From JALORV01 sp963712485 (GTDB taxonomy: Bacteria > Pseudomonadota > Gammaproteobacteria > Burkholderiales > Burkholderiaceae_F): DNA of 64,000 bases. The notes under the pieces are model-generated. The model made no database searches. It had not been told where the DNA came from and saw only the letters and a program-made list of their open reading frames with translations. This document shows, in pieces, positions 34,809-43,034 of this stretch; positions within the stretch are counted from its first letter, which is position 1; each line of letters begins with the position of its first letter. The translations under genes were made by a program, and so were the position numbers. The stretch covers positions 1-64,000 of the forward strand of contig CAVQID010000072.1 of assembly GCA_963712485.1 (NCBI GenBank), given 5' to 3'.

Positions 34809-35444
34809 ATGTTCGGCACCCACGACCTGGCCCTGTTCGTTGTCACGGGCCTCGTTCTGAATGCGACGCCGGGCGTCGACATGATGTACACGGTGACGCG
34901 CACGCTGCAGTTCGGCTGGCGCGGCGGCCTAGCCGCCGCGCTCGGGATCGGAACCGGCTGCGCGGTGCATGCGGTTGCTGCGGCGCTGGGCCTGGCCGCG
35001 CTGCTCGCCACCTCGGCCTGGGCGTTCGACCTTATCAAGTGGGCCGGTGCGCTGTACCTGCTGTGGCTGGCGTGGGGCATGCTGCGCGCGGCATCCGACT
35101 CCCCTCCGTCGATATCCGGCGCGCTTTCCCCACCGGAGCTGTCCGCCGCGCGGATCTTCGTCCAGGGCCTGACCACGAATCTCCTCAATCCCAAAGTGGC
35201 GCTGTTCTTCCTGGCACTCTTGCCGCAATTCATCCGGGCTGACGCTGCCGACAAGCCGCTCGCGTTCCTGTTCCTTGGCGCCGTCTTTGTCCTGAACGGC
35301 ACGCTGTTCCTGTTCGCCGTAGTCGCGCTCGCGCATCAGGCGCGGCGACTGGGTGCTAGACCCGGGGTTCGCCGCATGCTGAATCTGGTCGGCGCAGCGC
35401 TGTTCGCGGCGCTGGCGGGACGGCTCGCGTTGACCTCACGCTGA
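34809..35444 (+). CDS. LysE/RhtB family exporter
   Basis: A 211-residue membrane protein, the second LysE-family gene here. Signatures are NATPGVDMMYTVTRTLQFGW (near residues 17-36) and TTNLLNPKVALFFLALLPQF. About six membrane helices. It differs from the exporter at 31124 in both loops, so it is not a recent duplicate. The two exporters flank aceK and the thiolase. The amino acid exported cannot be told. Confidence 0.87.
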   Translation: MFGTHDLALFVVTGLVLNATPGVDMMYTVTRTLQFGWRGGLAAALGIGTGCAVHAVAAALGLAALLATSAWAFDLIKWAGALYLLWLAWGMLRAASDSPPSISGALSPPELSAARIFVQGLTTNLLNPKVALFFLALLPQFIRADAADKPLAFLFLGAVFVLNGTLFLFAVVALAHQARRLGARPGVRRMLNLVGAALFAALAGRLALTSR

Positions 35445-35448
35445 GCCC

Positions 35449-36123
35449 ATGAGCACAGTCCTCGTCATCGGAGCATCGCGCGGCATCGGGCTCGAATTCG
35501 TACGCCAGTACGCGGCCGAGGGTGCACGCGTCATCGCGACCGTGCGCCGCACCGAAGACGCCGCGAAGCTGCGCGGGCTCGGCGCAAAACCGCTGATCCT
35601 CGACGTCGTCGATGAATCGACGGTGGCGGAGTTCGGCGTGCAACTGCATAGCGAGAAGCTCGACGTCGCCATCTACAACGCCGGGGTCTACGGGCCGCGC
35701 ACCTCGGCGATCGCCGCGCCTGGCGGACTCGACTTCGACAGCGTGATGCACACCAACGTGCGCGCGCCGATGCAGCTGATCCCGCAACTGGTGCCCGGGC
35801 TGGCCGCCACCGGCGGCAAGCTCGCGCTGATCTCCAGCCGCATGGGTTCGATCTCGCTGATGAGCAGTACCTCGGGCTGGCTGTATCGCGTGAGCAAGGC
35901 GGCTGCCAACGCGGCGTTACGATCGGCGAGCCTGGAACTCGGCCCCCATGGCATCGTCTGCATCGCGTTTCATCCGGGGTGGGTACGCACGGAAATGGGC
36001 GGCGCGAGTGCGGATATCGACGCCTCGGCCAGTGTCACCGGAATGCGCCGCGTGCTGGCATCGGCCAATGCGTCGCAGAACGGTAAATTCCTCAACTTCA
36101 ACGGCGAGCAGCTGTCCTGGTAA
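35449..36123 (+). CDS. Short-chain dehydrogenase/reductase
   Basis: A 224-residue SDR of the short CsgA/sniffer-like type: cofactor motif GASRGIGLEFVRQYA, NAG in IYNAGVYGPRTS, Ser in ALISSRMGSI and Tyr/Lys in YRVSKAAANAAL. The C-terminus FNGEQLSW suits this subfamily. The gene directly abuts the RidA gene: its TAA stop is followed immediately by the next ATG. Confidence 0.87.
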   Translation: MSTVLVIGASRGIGLEFVRQYAAEGARVIATVRRTEDAAKLRGLGAKPLILDVVDESTVAEFGVQLHSEKLDVAIYNAGVYGPRTSAIAAPGGLDFDSVMHTNVRAPMQLIPQLVPGLAATGGKLALISSRMGSISLMSSTSGWLYRVSKAAANAALRSASLELGPHGIVCIAFHPGWVRTEMGGASADIDASASVTGMRRVLASANASQNGKFLNFNGEQLSW

Positions 36124-36516
36124 ATGAGCGAACGGCGCTTGATCTCCTCCGGTTCGGCCTTCGAGGCTGTCGCGGGCTACAGCCGTGCGGTCGTCGAGGG
36201 CGACTACGTCCATGTCGCCGGGACGACCGGCTTCGATTACGCCGCCATGACGATCGACCCCGATCCCATCGCGCAGACCCACCAGTGCTTCCGCAATATC
36301 GCAGCGGCACTGGAACAGGCCGGTTGCACGCTCGACGACGTGGTGCGGGTGCGCTATTTCCTCGCGGAGGCCCCGTTGTTCGAGCGAGTCGCGCCGTTAT
36401 TCGGGCAGTATTTCGAGACCGCGCGCCCGGCGGCCACCGCTATTGTGTGCGGTCTTGTCGATGCGCGCATGAAGATCGAGATCGAAGTCACGGCGCGCCG
36501 CCGCGCGTGGACCTGA
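36124..36516 (+). CDS. RidA family protein
   Basis: A 130-residue YjgF/YER057c/UK114 family member. Most of these hydrolyse reactive enamine/imine intermediates released by PLP enzymes. Visible are VHVAGTTGFDYAAMTIDPDP, the central QTHQCFRNIAAALEQAGCTL and the C-terminal RPAATAIVCGL(V)DARMKIEIE region, in which the arginine of the RPA motif and the late Glu line the active cleft. It starts directly on the stop of the SDR gene. Confidence 0.9.
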   Translation: MSERRLISSGSAFEAVAGYSRAVVEGDYVHVAGTTGFDYAAMTIDPDPIAQTHQCFRNIAAALEQAGCTLDDVVRVRYFLAEAPLFERVAPLFGQYFETARPAATAIVCGLVDARMKIEIEVTARRRAWT

Positions 36517-36569
36517 CCTGATGCCGCTTCGTCACGCCTTGGCCGTTTCATCGGGGGACTGGTACTGAT

Positions 36570-37061
36570 ATGCCGCTGCAGATCTTCATTGTGCTGGTCT
36601 TCGGTATCTGCAGTTGGCTGGCGATCGCGATCATCGAGCCGGTGATGCGCAGCTTCGCGATCGAAGCCGGCATGGCAAGCTGGCTGTTCGTCGCGATTCC
36701 GGGGCTGCTCGCGATGCTCTTCGCGGTGCTCTCGTACATCAAGGCGGCGGCGCTCGTGACGACGATGGAGCATTCGCTGTCGCGTGCACTGCTGGTGGCG
36801 CTTGCCACGTGGATCGCCGTCACCTCGCTGATCGCCTGGCTGTGGTGTCCGTCCCATAGCGCCCTGCGCTGCTTTTCGAACACGCTGATCACGACCGGCA
36901 TCGTCGGCGGTGGCCCACTGCTGATCGGCGCAATGGTGGCGGGCGGCATCGTCGCCGCGGTGCTGAGGCTGCGGCCTTCCTGGGTGTCGTTTGGTGACAG
37001 GCCCAAGCTGGTGCTGGGCGACGCGGACCCGAGTCCGCTGTCCGGGCCCGATGCTCGCTGA
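36570..37061 (+). CDS. Small integral membrane protein of unknown function
   Basis: A 163-residue protein with four predicted membrane segments: about residues 3-22 (LQIFIVLVFGICSWLAIAII), 34-55 (MASWLFVAIPGLLAMLFAVL), 70-92 (SRALLVALATWIAVTSLIAW) and 112-135 (GIVGGGPLLIGAMVAGGIVA). I do not recognise a family. Its 3' end overlaps the acyl-CoA dehydrogenase start by 11 bp, which suggests co-translation. Confidence 0.6.
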   Translation: MPLQIFIVLVFGICSWLAIAIIEPVMRSFAIEAGMASWLFVAIPGLLAMLFAVLSYIKAAALVTTMEHSLSRALLVALATWIAVTSLIAWLWCPSHSALRCFSNTLITTGIVGGGPLLIGAMVAGGIVAAVLRLRPSWVSFGDRPKLVLGDADPSPLSGPDAR

Positions 37062-38175
37062 AGAGCATCGGCTGCTGCGCGAATCGCTGCGGGACTTCGC
37101 GCGCCAGCGGCTCGCGCCGTTTGCAGCCGAATGGGACCGCAAGGCGGCTTTCCCGCGCGAGGCGTTGCGCGAACTTGCCGCGCTGGGTGTGTTCGGCATC
37201 GCCGTGCCGGAAGGCTATGGCGGCGCCGGCATGGACTACACCGCGCTGGCGCTGGCGCTCGAGGAAATCGCCGCGGGCGATGGCGCCACCTCGACGATCA
37301 TCAGTGTGAACAACTGCCCCGTGTGCTCGATCCTGATGGCGTGGGCGAGCGAAGAGCAGAAGCGTCGTTATCTCGTCCCGCTGGCCCGCGGCGACATGCT
37401 CGGCGCCTTCTGCCTGACCGAGCCGCACGTCGGCTCCGAGGCCTCGGGCCTGCGCACCAGCGCGACACGCGACGGCGACCAGTGGATCTTGAACGGCGTC
37501 AAGCAGTTCATCACCAGCGGCAAGAACGCGGATGTGGCGATCGTGCTGGCGGTCACCGACAAGGCGGCCGGCAAGCGCGGCATCAGCGCCTTCATCGTCG
37601 AGACCGCGACGCCAGGTTACGTCGTCGCACGCATCGAGGAAAAGCTCGGCCAGCACGCCTCGGACACCGCGCAGATCCTTTTCGAGGATTGCCGCGTGCC
37701 CGCGAGCAATCTGATCGGTGACGAGGGGTCCGGCTACAAGATTGCGCTGTCGGGACTCGAGGGCGGGCGCATCGGCATTGCCGCGCAGTCGCTCGGCATG
37801 GCACGGGCCGCGTACGAAGCCGCGTTGACGTACGCACGCGAGCGCGTGGCGTTCGGCCAGCCGATTTTCGATCACCAGGCGGTGCAGTTCCGGCTCGCCG
37901 ACATGGCCACTCAGCTCGAAGCCGCACGCCAGCTGATCCATCACGCGGCGGCGCTGAAGGACGCCGGGCAGCCGTGCCTGAAGGAGGCGGCGATGGCGAA
38001 GCTCTTTGCGTCCGAGATGGCCGAACGGGTCTGCTCGGATGCGATCCAGATCCACGGCGGCTACGGTTACGTCAGCGACTTTCCGGTCGAGCGCATCTAT
38101 CGCGACGTGCGCGTCTGCCAGATCTACGAAGGCACCAGCGACATTCAGCGCATCCTCATCGCGCGAAACTTGTAG
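37051..38175 (+). CDS. Acyl-CoA dehydrogenase, short/branched-chain type
   Basis: A 374-residue FAD flavoprotein. The FAD/substrate signature is AFCLTEPHVGSEASGLRT; the catalytic Glu is at the usual C-terminal place in RVCQIYEGTSDIQRILIARN, unlike in the isovaleryl-CoA dehydrogenase. QIHGGYGYVSDFPVERIYRD is the conserved C-terminal loop. It probably oxidises a short or branched acyl-CoA to the enoyl-CoA. It starts inside the end of the membrane-protein gene. Confidence 0.9.
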   Translation: MLAEEHRLLRESLRDFARQRLAPFAAEWDRKAAFPREALRELAALGVFGIAVPEGYGGAGMDYTALALALEEIAAGDGATSTIISVNNCPVCSILMAWASEEQKRRYLVPLARGDMLGAFCLTEPHVGSEASGLRTSATRDGDQWILNGVKQFITSGKNADVAIVLAVTDKAAGKRGISAFIVETATPGYVVARIEEKLGQHASDTAQILFEDCRVPASNLIGDEGSGYKIALSGLEGGRIGIAAQSLGMARAAYEAALTYARERVAFGQPIFDHQAVQFRLADMATQLEAARQLIHHAAALKDAGQPCLKEAAMAKLFASEMAERVCSDAIQIHGGYGYVSDFPVERIYRDVRVCQIYEGTSDIQRILIARNL

Positions 38176-38271
38176 CGGGCGCGGCGGGTTTGGGGTCCGG
38201 CGCCCGCCGCGTGTACAAAGACACGACACCGCCTGTCGCTCGGCCCGGACACGAATTCTGACGGAGGTCGC

Positions 38272-39066
38272 ATGCGCGTGATACTGGCGGGCGCAACCGG
38301 CTGGGCGGGATCGGCAATCTCGCGCGGCATCGCAAAGACCGGTGATCTTCATCTCGTCGCAGCGATTGCGCGCTCGACGGCGGGGCAGACGCTGGGCGCG
38401 GTCCTCGACGAGTCTGCACTGTCCGCTCCCGTGTATGCGACCGCTGCCGAGGCGCTTGCGACGCCCTGTGATGTCTTTGTCGAGTTCACCAAGCCGGGAG
38501 CCGCCAAGGCCAACATCCTCACCGCGCTGTCTGCGGGCGCGCACGTGGTGGTCGGCACTTCCGGGCTGAGCGACGAGGACTACGCCGAGATCGATGCGTT
38601 CGCGCGCGGACGAAGCCGCGGCGTGCTGGCCTGTGGCAACTTCGCTCTGACGGTCGTGCTGCTGCAGCGCTTTGCAGAAACCGCGGCCCGCTATCTCGAT
38701 CATTTCGAGGTCATCGACTACGCGCATGAAGACAAGCCGGACGCACCGTCCGGCACGGCGCGCGAGCTGGCATTTCGGCTCGGCCAGGTCAAGGCACCCA
38801 ACGCCGGCGTGCCGCTCGACCAGGTGCGTGGTCCGCGCGAGGCGCGCGGCGCGACACTTAACGGCGTGCAGGTTCACTCGGTGCGCCTGCCGGGCTATGT
38901 GATCGGCGTTGAGGCGGTCTTCGGTGCACCGGGACAGCGCCTGCACCTGGCGCATCACGCGGGCTCCAGTGCGGAGCCCTACGTCGACGGCGCCCTGCTG
39001 GCGATCCGCAAGGTCGCGACCCTGACAGGCCTGCACCGCGGACTCGACGCCGTGATGGACGGGTAG
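38272..39066 (+). CDS. DapB-like dihydrodipicolinate reductase homologue
   Basis: A 264-residue protein of the DapB family (NAD(P)H-dependent reduction in diaminopimelate/lysine synthesis). It has the N-terminal Rossmann motif GATGWAGSAI and the family signature KPDAPSGTA with catalytic-type Lys155. The His immediately before it that acts as proton donor in E. coli DapB (His159) is replaced: the segment reads YAHEDKPDAPS, with Ala151 in that place and only the second His kept. No other lysine gene is near. It may be the working DapB of a variant group or a paralogue acting on another substrate. Confidence 0.75.
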   Translation: MRVILAGATGWAGSAISRGIAKTGDLHLVAAIARSTAGQTLGAVLDESALSAPVYATAAEALATPCDVFVEFTKPGAAKANILTALSAGAHVVVGTSGLSDEDYAEIDAFARGRSRGVLACGNFALTVVLLQRFAETAARYLDHFEVIDYAHEDKPDAPSGTARELAFRLGQVKAPNAGVPLDQVRGPREARGATLNGVQVHSVRLPGYVIGVEAVFGAPGQRLHLAHHAGSSAEPYVDGALLAIRKVATLTGLHRGLDAVMDG

Positions 39067-39071
39067 CACGA

Positions 39072-39839
39072 ATGACCGGCCCTGACTCGACCGAAAGATT
39101 TTCCGACCGTGTCGAGGCCTACCTTGCGGGTCGGCCGCGCTATCCGCAGGAACTCGTCACGCATCTGGAGCGCATCGGTGCATTACCGGCGCAGGGCGTG
39201 ATCGCCGACATCGGCGTGGGTACCGGATTGTCGGCCGAACCGTTTCTGACGTCTGGCCACCGCGTGGTCGGCATCGAACCGAACGCGCCGATGCGCGCTG
39301 CCAGCGCCGAGTTCCTGGCACGCCACGCGAACTACGAGGCCCGCGACGGTACGGCCGACGCGACCGGCCTCGCGGACCACACGGTCGATCTGGTCATCGC
39401 CGCGCAGGCCTTCCATTGGTTCGACCCGCTTCGCTTCCGTGCCGAATCTCTGCGCATCGTGCGGCCCGGCGGCTGGGCGGCGCTGATCTGGAACGATCGC
39501 GACATTACGGGAACGGCGTTTTTGGCGGGCTACGAGGACATCCTGCTCGAGTTCGGCAACGATTACCGCGCGATCCGCTACAAGCACCAGGGCACGGACG
39601 CAATCCCCTTGTACTTTGGCGGAACGGCGCCCAAGGTGGCCGAATTCCGCCATTGCCGCATGATGGATTGGGGCGCGCTCAGCGCGCTGGCTGCCTCCGC
39701 GTCCTACCTGCCGGCGCCCGGCCAGCCACGCCACAGCGAACTGATGGCTGCGCTGCGCGCGCTCTTTGATGCGCAGGCAGCCGGCGGCCTCGTCGACATG
39801 CGCTACACCTGCCGTATCCATGCGGCGCCGCTCGCCTGA
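39072..39839 (+). CDS. Class I SAM-dependent methyltransferase
   Basis: A 255-residue methyltransferase of the Methyltransf_11 type. Motif I is VIADIGVGTGLSAEPFLTSG (about residues 43-62), the acidic ribose-binding residue lies in VVGIEPNAPM, and VIAAQAFHWFDPLRFRAESL is the typical post-motif segment of the ubiquinone/trans-aconitate methyltransferase-like group. The substrate is unknown. It starts 5 bp after the DapB-like gene. Confidence 0.87.
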   Translation: MTGPDSTERFSDRVEAYLAGRPRYPQELVTHLERIGALPAQGVIADIGVGTGLSAEPFLTSGHRVVGIEPNAPMRAASAEFLARHANYEARDGTADATGLADHTVDLVIAAQAFHWFDPLRFRAESLRIVRPGGWAALIWNDRDITGTAFLAGYEDILLEFGNDYRAIRYKHQGTDAIPLYFGGTAPKVAEFRHCRMMDWGALSALAASASYLPAPGQPRHSELMAALRALFDAQAAGGLVDMRYTCRIHAAPLA

Positions 39840-39896
39840 TCTCGCGCGGCTCAGCACGTAACATCCGGGTTTGCCGTCGTCCACCCGAGGCGTTCC

Positions 39897-40502
39897 GTGT
39901 CCTCCGCGATCGATTTCTACTTTGATTTTTCGTCGCCCTACTCGTACATCGCGTCCGAAGAGATCGAGGCGCTGGCCGAACGCCACGGCCGGGAACTGCA
40001 GTGGCGACCGATGCTGCTGGGCGCGGTGTTCAAGGCTTCCGGCGGAATGCCGCTGACGGAGACCTATGGTCCCAAGGCGCGCTATTCCGTGCGCGACTTT
40101 GCGCGATCGGCCGCCTTCGTCGGCGTTCCGTACCGGCATCCGACGATCTTTCCGATCGGCGCCGTCGCAGCATCGCGCGCGGTCCTGTGGCTGCAACGCG
40201 AGTTCCCGTCACAGGCGGCGCCCTTCATCCATGCAGTGTTCCGTGCGTTGTTCGTCGCCGATCGCAACGTCGCCGAGCCGGCGGTCGTCATGGAGCTTGC
40301 GCGCTCGCTGGACATCGATACGGATCGACTGGCGGCGGCACTGCAGGAGGAATCGATCAAGAACGCGCTGCGAAACCAGGTGGAGCAGGCAGTCGCGCGC
40401 GGTGTCTTCGGTGCGCCGACACTGTTCGTCGACGGCGAGATGTTCTGGGGCCACGACCGGTTTGCACAGGTCGAGCGCTGGATCACGACCGGACCATTTT
40501 GA
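39897..40502 (+). CDS. 2-hydroxychromene-2-carboxylate isomerase/DsbA-family oxidoreductase
   Basis: A 201-residue thioredoxin-fold protein of the HCCA isomerase/kappa-GST family. IDFYFDFSSPYSYIASEEIE has the Ser that replaces the catalytic Cys in this group; GVFGAPTLFVDGEMFWGHDR is the conserved C-terminal motif with the cis-Pro. Members isomerise glutathione-bound aromatic-degradation intermediates. The start is GTG at 39897. It precedes a GST gene by 9 bp, consistent with glutathione-dependent chemistry by the pair. Confidence 0.87.
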   Translation: MSSAIDFYFDFSSPYSYIASEEIEALAERHGRELQWRPMLLGAVFKASGGMPLTETYGPKARYSVRDFARSAAFVGVPYRHPTIFPIGAVAASRAVLWLQREFPSQAAPFIHAVFRALFVADRNVAEPAVVMELARSLDIDTDRLAAALQEESIKNALRNQVEQAVARGVFGAPTLFVDGEMFWGHDRFAQVERWITTGPF

Positions 40503-40511
40503 GAGGCAACG

Positions 40512-41114
40512 ATGACTGTCACTGTCTACGGCACCCTCAGTTCGGGCAACTGCCACAAGGTGAAAATGGTGCTCGAGGTCACGCGCCAGCCCTACAAATG
40601 GCACGAGATCGACATCATGAAGGCGGAAACCCGCACGCCCGAGTTCCTGCGCCTCAACCCGAACGGCAAAGTACCTGTCGTCGCGCTCGACGACGGCAGC
40701 GCGCTGGCCGAATCCAATGCAATCCTCTGGTACTTCGGCGAAGGCACGCCGCTCGTGCCCGACGATCGCGTGCAGCGGGCGCAGATGCTGCAGTGGATGT
40801 TCTTCGAGCAGTACACGCACGAGCCGGCGATCGCGGTGGCCCGCTTCATCTGCGCCTTCATGAAGCGAACGGACGATCCACGGTTGCCCGATCTGAAGGC
40901 GAGAGGCGAGCGCGCGCTCGCCGTGATGGAACAGCACTTGAAGGACCGGCCGTTCTTCGTCGGGCAGCATCTCAGTCTGGCGGACCTCGCCCTGTTTGCC
41001 TATACGCACAAGGCTGCTGACGGCGGCATTTCACTCGAGCGCTTTCCGGCCGTGCGCGCGTGGCTCGCACGCTGTCTCGCCGAGCGCGGTGTGACCGAGA
41101 TGCCTACACCATGA
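40512..41114 (+). CDS. Glutathione S-transferase
   Basis: A 200-residue GST. The N-terminal thioredoxin-like domain has VYGTLSSGNCHKVKMVLEV, with Ser as the likely catalytic residue, and the gamma-site NPNGKVPVVALDDGSALAES (cis-Pro and SNAIL-type motif AESNAILWYF). The C-terminal helical domain (FVGQHLSLADLALFAYTHKA) is complete. It is probably co-transcribed with the HCCA isomerase-like gene. Confidence 0.9.
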   Translation: MTVTVYGTLSSGNCHKVKMVLEVTRQPYKWHEIDIMKAETRTPEFLRLNPNGKVPVVALDDGSALAESNAILWYFGEGTPLVPDDRVQRAQMLQWMFFEQYTHEPAIAVARFICAFMKRTDDPRLPDLKARGERALAVMEQHLKDRPFFVGQHLSLADLALFAYTHKAADGGISLERFPAVRAWLARCLAERGVTEMPTP

Positions 41115-41127
41115 ATGAGGGCAGCGC

Positions 41128-41691
41128 GTGACAAGTCCGATGCAGCAGAGCATGCGCACGCTGGCGCGCGCGAACCGTCTGGCCAACCACCGCCTGCACG
41201 AGGCCTGCGGCCGCCTGTCGCAGGATGAGTTCAAGGCCCCGCGGACGAGCTTCTTTCCCAGCCTGTGGGCGACACTGAACCACATCCTGATCGTCGACTG
41301 GTATTACATCGCCGCGCTGCATCGCGAGCCGGACATGGCCAATGCGTGGGCTTCCGAGACACCGTCCGACACGCTCGCCGCGCTGGCCGAGGCGCAGAAG
41401 ATCTCGGACCAGCGCTTGATCGCCTGGTGCGAGAGCGCCGATGACGTCGCGCTCGATGCGATAGTCGACATGGATCGCGGGCAATTCGTCCAGCGCGACC
41501 GCGCGCGCGACGTGCTGCTGCACCTTTTCACGCACCAGGTCCATCACCGCGGGCAGGCGCACGCGATGCTGAGCGGAACAAGCGTCAGGCCGCCGCAACT
41601 GGACGAGTTCGTGATGCCGAGCGACGCAAAGTTCCGCATCGACGACATGCACGCGCTGGGCTGGCGTGAGGAAGACGTCTATCAGCGATGA
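41128..41691 (+). CDS. DinB family protein
   Basis: A 187-residue four-helix protein of the DinB/YfiT-like metalloenzyme superfamily. A His triad that binds metal is visible: LNHILIVDWYY (residue ~53), and HLFTHQVHHRGQAHAML (about 132-148). Superfamily members include thiol-dependent S-transferases. The start is GTG at 41128, or possibly ATG 41140. Its 3' end may overlap the MFS gene if an upstream start is used there. Confidence 0.85.
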   Translation: MTSPMQQSMRTLARANRLANHRLHEACGRLSQDEFKAPRTSFFPSLWATLNHILIVDWYYIAALHREPDMANAWASETPSDTLAALAEAQKISDQRLIAWCESADDVALDAIVDMDRGQFVQRDRARDVLLHLFTHQVHHRGQAHAMLSGTSVRPPQLDEFVMPSDAKFRIDDMHALGWREEDVYQR

Positions 41692-41722
41692 ATTCCGAAC
41701 GCGCCGATCGGCCGTCCGCCAG

Positions 41723-42964
41723 ATGACACGCCGTCCGGCCGTAGTCTTCATCCTCATCACGTTGCTGCTCGACGTGATGGGCTTCGGCCTGCTGTTGCCG
41801 GTGCTGCCGGCGCTGGTCGGAGAGTTCACCAGCAGCCGCGATGCGCAGACCTACTGGTACGGCGCGATGATCGTCACGTTCGGCCTGACACAGTTCTTCT
41901 GCTCGCCGATCCTCGGCGCGTTGTCGGACCGCTACGGACGGCGACCGGTGCTGCTCGGGTCGATCGCCGGACTCGGCGCGATGTTCCTGCTGTCGGCACT
42001 CGCAACCTCGCTTACCGGGCTACTGGTGGCGCGTGTGCTGGGCGGCGTGCTCGCCGCGAACTTCGCGGTCGCGAACGCCTATGTCGCTGACCTGACCTCG
42101 CCGGAGAACCGTGCGCGCAGCTTCGGCATGGTCGGCGCTGCTTTCGGCATCGGTTACATCGTCGGCCCGATGGCGGGCGGACTGCTCGGAAGCATCGACA
42201 TCCGCCTGCCTTTCTATGTCGCGGCGGGGCTTTCGGCGCTCAACTTCCTCTACGGGCTCTTCGTCGTGCCGGAGTCGCTGCCGCCGGAGCGCCGCAAGCC
42301 GCTGCAGTGGAAACGCGCCAACCCGATCGCCTCGCTACACGGGCTGACGCGGCTACGGGCAGTCGGCGTGCTCGTGGCGGTGATCGCGGTGGCCAACCTG
42401 GCGCAATTTATCCTGCACAGCACCTGGGTGCTGTTCACGAACTTCCGCTTCGACTGGGGCCCACGCGAAACTGGGTTGTCCCTCTTCGCAGTCGGCGTGA
42501 TGGCGGCCCTGGTGCAGGGCGGACTGCTCGGTCGCCTGATGAAATCGCTGGGCGAGCGCCGCCTTGTCATCGCGGGGCTGACGTCAGGCACCCTCGCCTA
42601 CGTCGCCTACGGACTGACGACCGCCGGCTGGATGATGTACGTGGTCATCGTCGCGAACCTGCTTGCCTTCGCGGTCGGCCCGGCGCTGAGCGCAATCGTG
42701 TCGAAGGCGGCCGATCCGAGTGAACAGGGGCTGGCGATGGGATCGCTCACCTCCCTCAGCGCACTGATGGCGGTGCTCGCGCCGTTCATCGGCACACCGC
42801 TGCTGGCCGGCGTCAGCCACCTGCCCGCGGGCGACTGGCGTATCGGCGCGCCATTTTTCATGTCGGCGCTGCTGTCGTTCACCGCGCTGATGCTTGCGAT
42901 CGTTCACTTCCGCCGCCATCGCGCCACTGCGGCGCCGCATGTCGCCGCCGCCACGCGCGGTTAG
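41723..42964 (+). CDS. MFS transporter, TetA-like drug:H+ antiporter family
   Basis: A 413-residue protein with 12 hydrophobic segments. The start MTRRPAVVFILITLLLDVMG and the loop LGALSDRYGRRPVLLGSIAG (about residues 72-91) match the DHA1/TCR subgroup that contains tetracycline exporters; PMAGGLLGSIDIRLPFYVAA is motif C-like helix 5. A general multidrug efflux role is likely; resistance to a given drug cannot be inferred. ATG 41723 was chosen; GTG 41666 in the same frame would overlap dinB. Confidence 0.87.
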   Translation: MTRRPAVVFILITLLLDVMGFGLLLPVLPALVGEFTSSRDAQTYWYGAMIVTFGLTQFFCSPILGALSDRYGRRPVLLGSIAGLGAMFLLSALATSLTGLLVARVLGGVLAANFAVANAYVADLTSPENRARSFGMVGAAFGIGYIVGPMAGGLLGSIDIRLPFYVAAGLSALNFLYGLFVVPESLPPERRKPLQWKRANPIASLHGLTRLRAVGVLVAVIAVANLAQFILHSTWVLFTNFRFDWGPRETGLSLFAVGVMAALVQGGLLGRLMKSLGERRLVIAGLTSGTLAYVAYGLTTAGWMMYVVIVANLLAFAVGPALSAIVSKAADPSEQGLAMGSLTSLSALMAVLAPFIGTPLLAGVSHLPAGDWRIGAPFFMSALLSFTALMLAIVHFRRHRATAAPHVAAATRG

Positions 42965-43034
42965 TCGCGAACAGGCGCCGGCGCTACCATTCGCGATCCG
43001 GCGCGGCCGCCGGAACGATCCGGAACAACAACAG

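Noticed and set aside
41666..41722. Longer N-terminus of the TetA-like MFS carrier (GTG 41666)
   Set aside because: The added residues are polar and not family-like; the typical carrier start is at ATG 41723.
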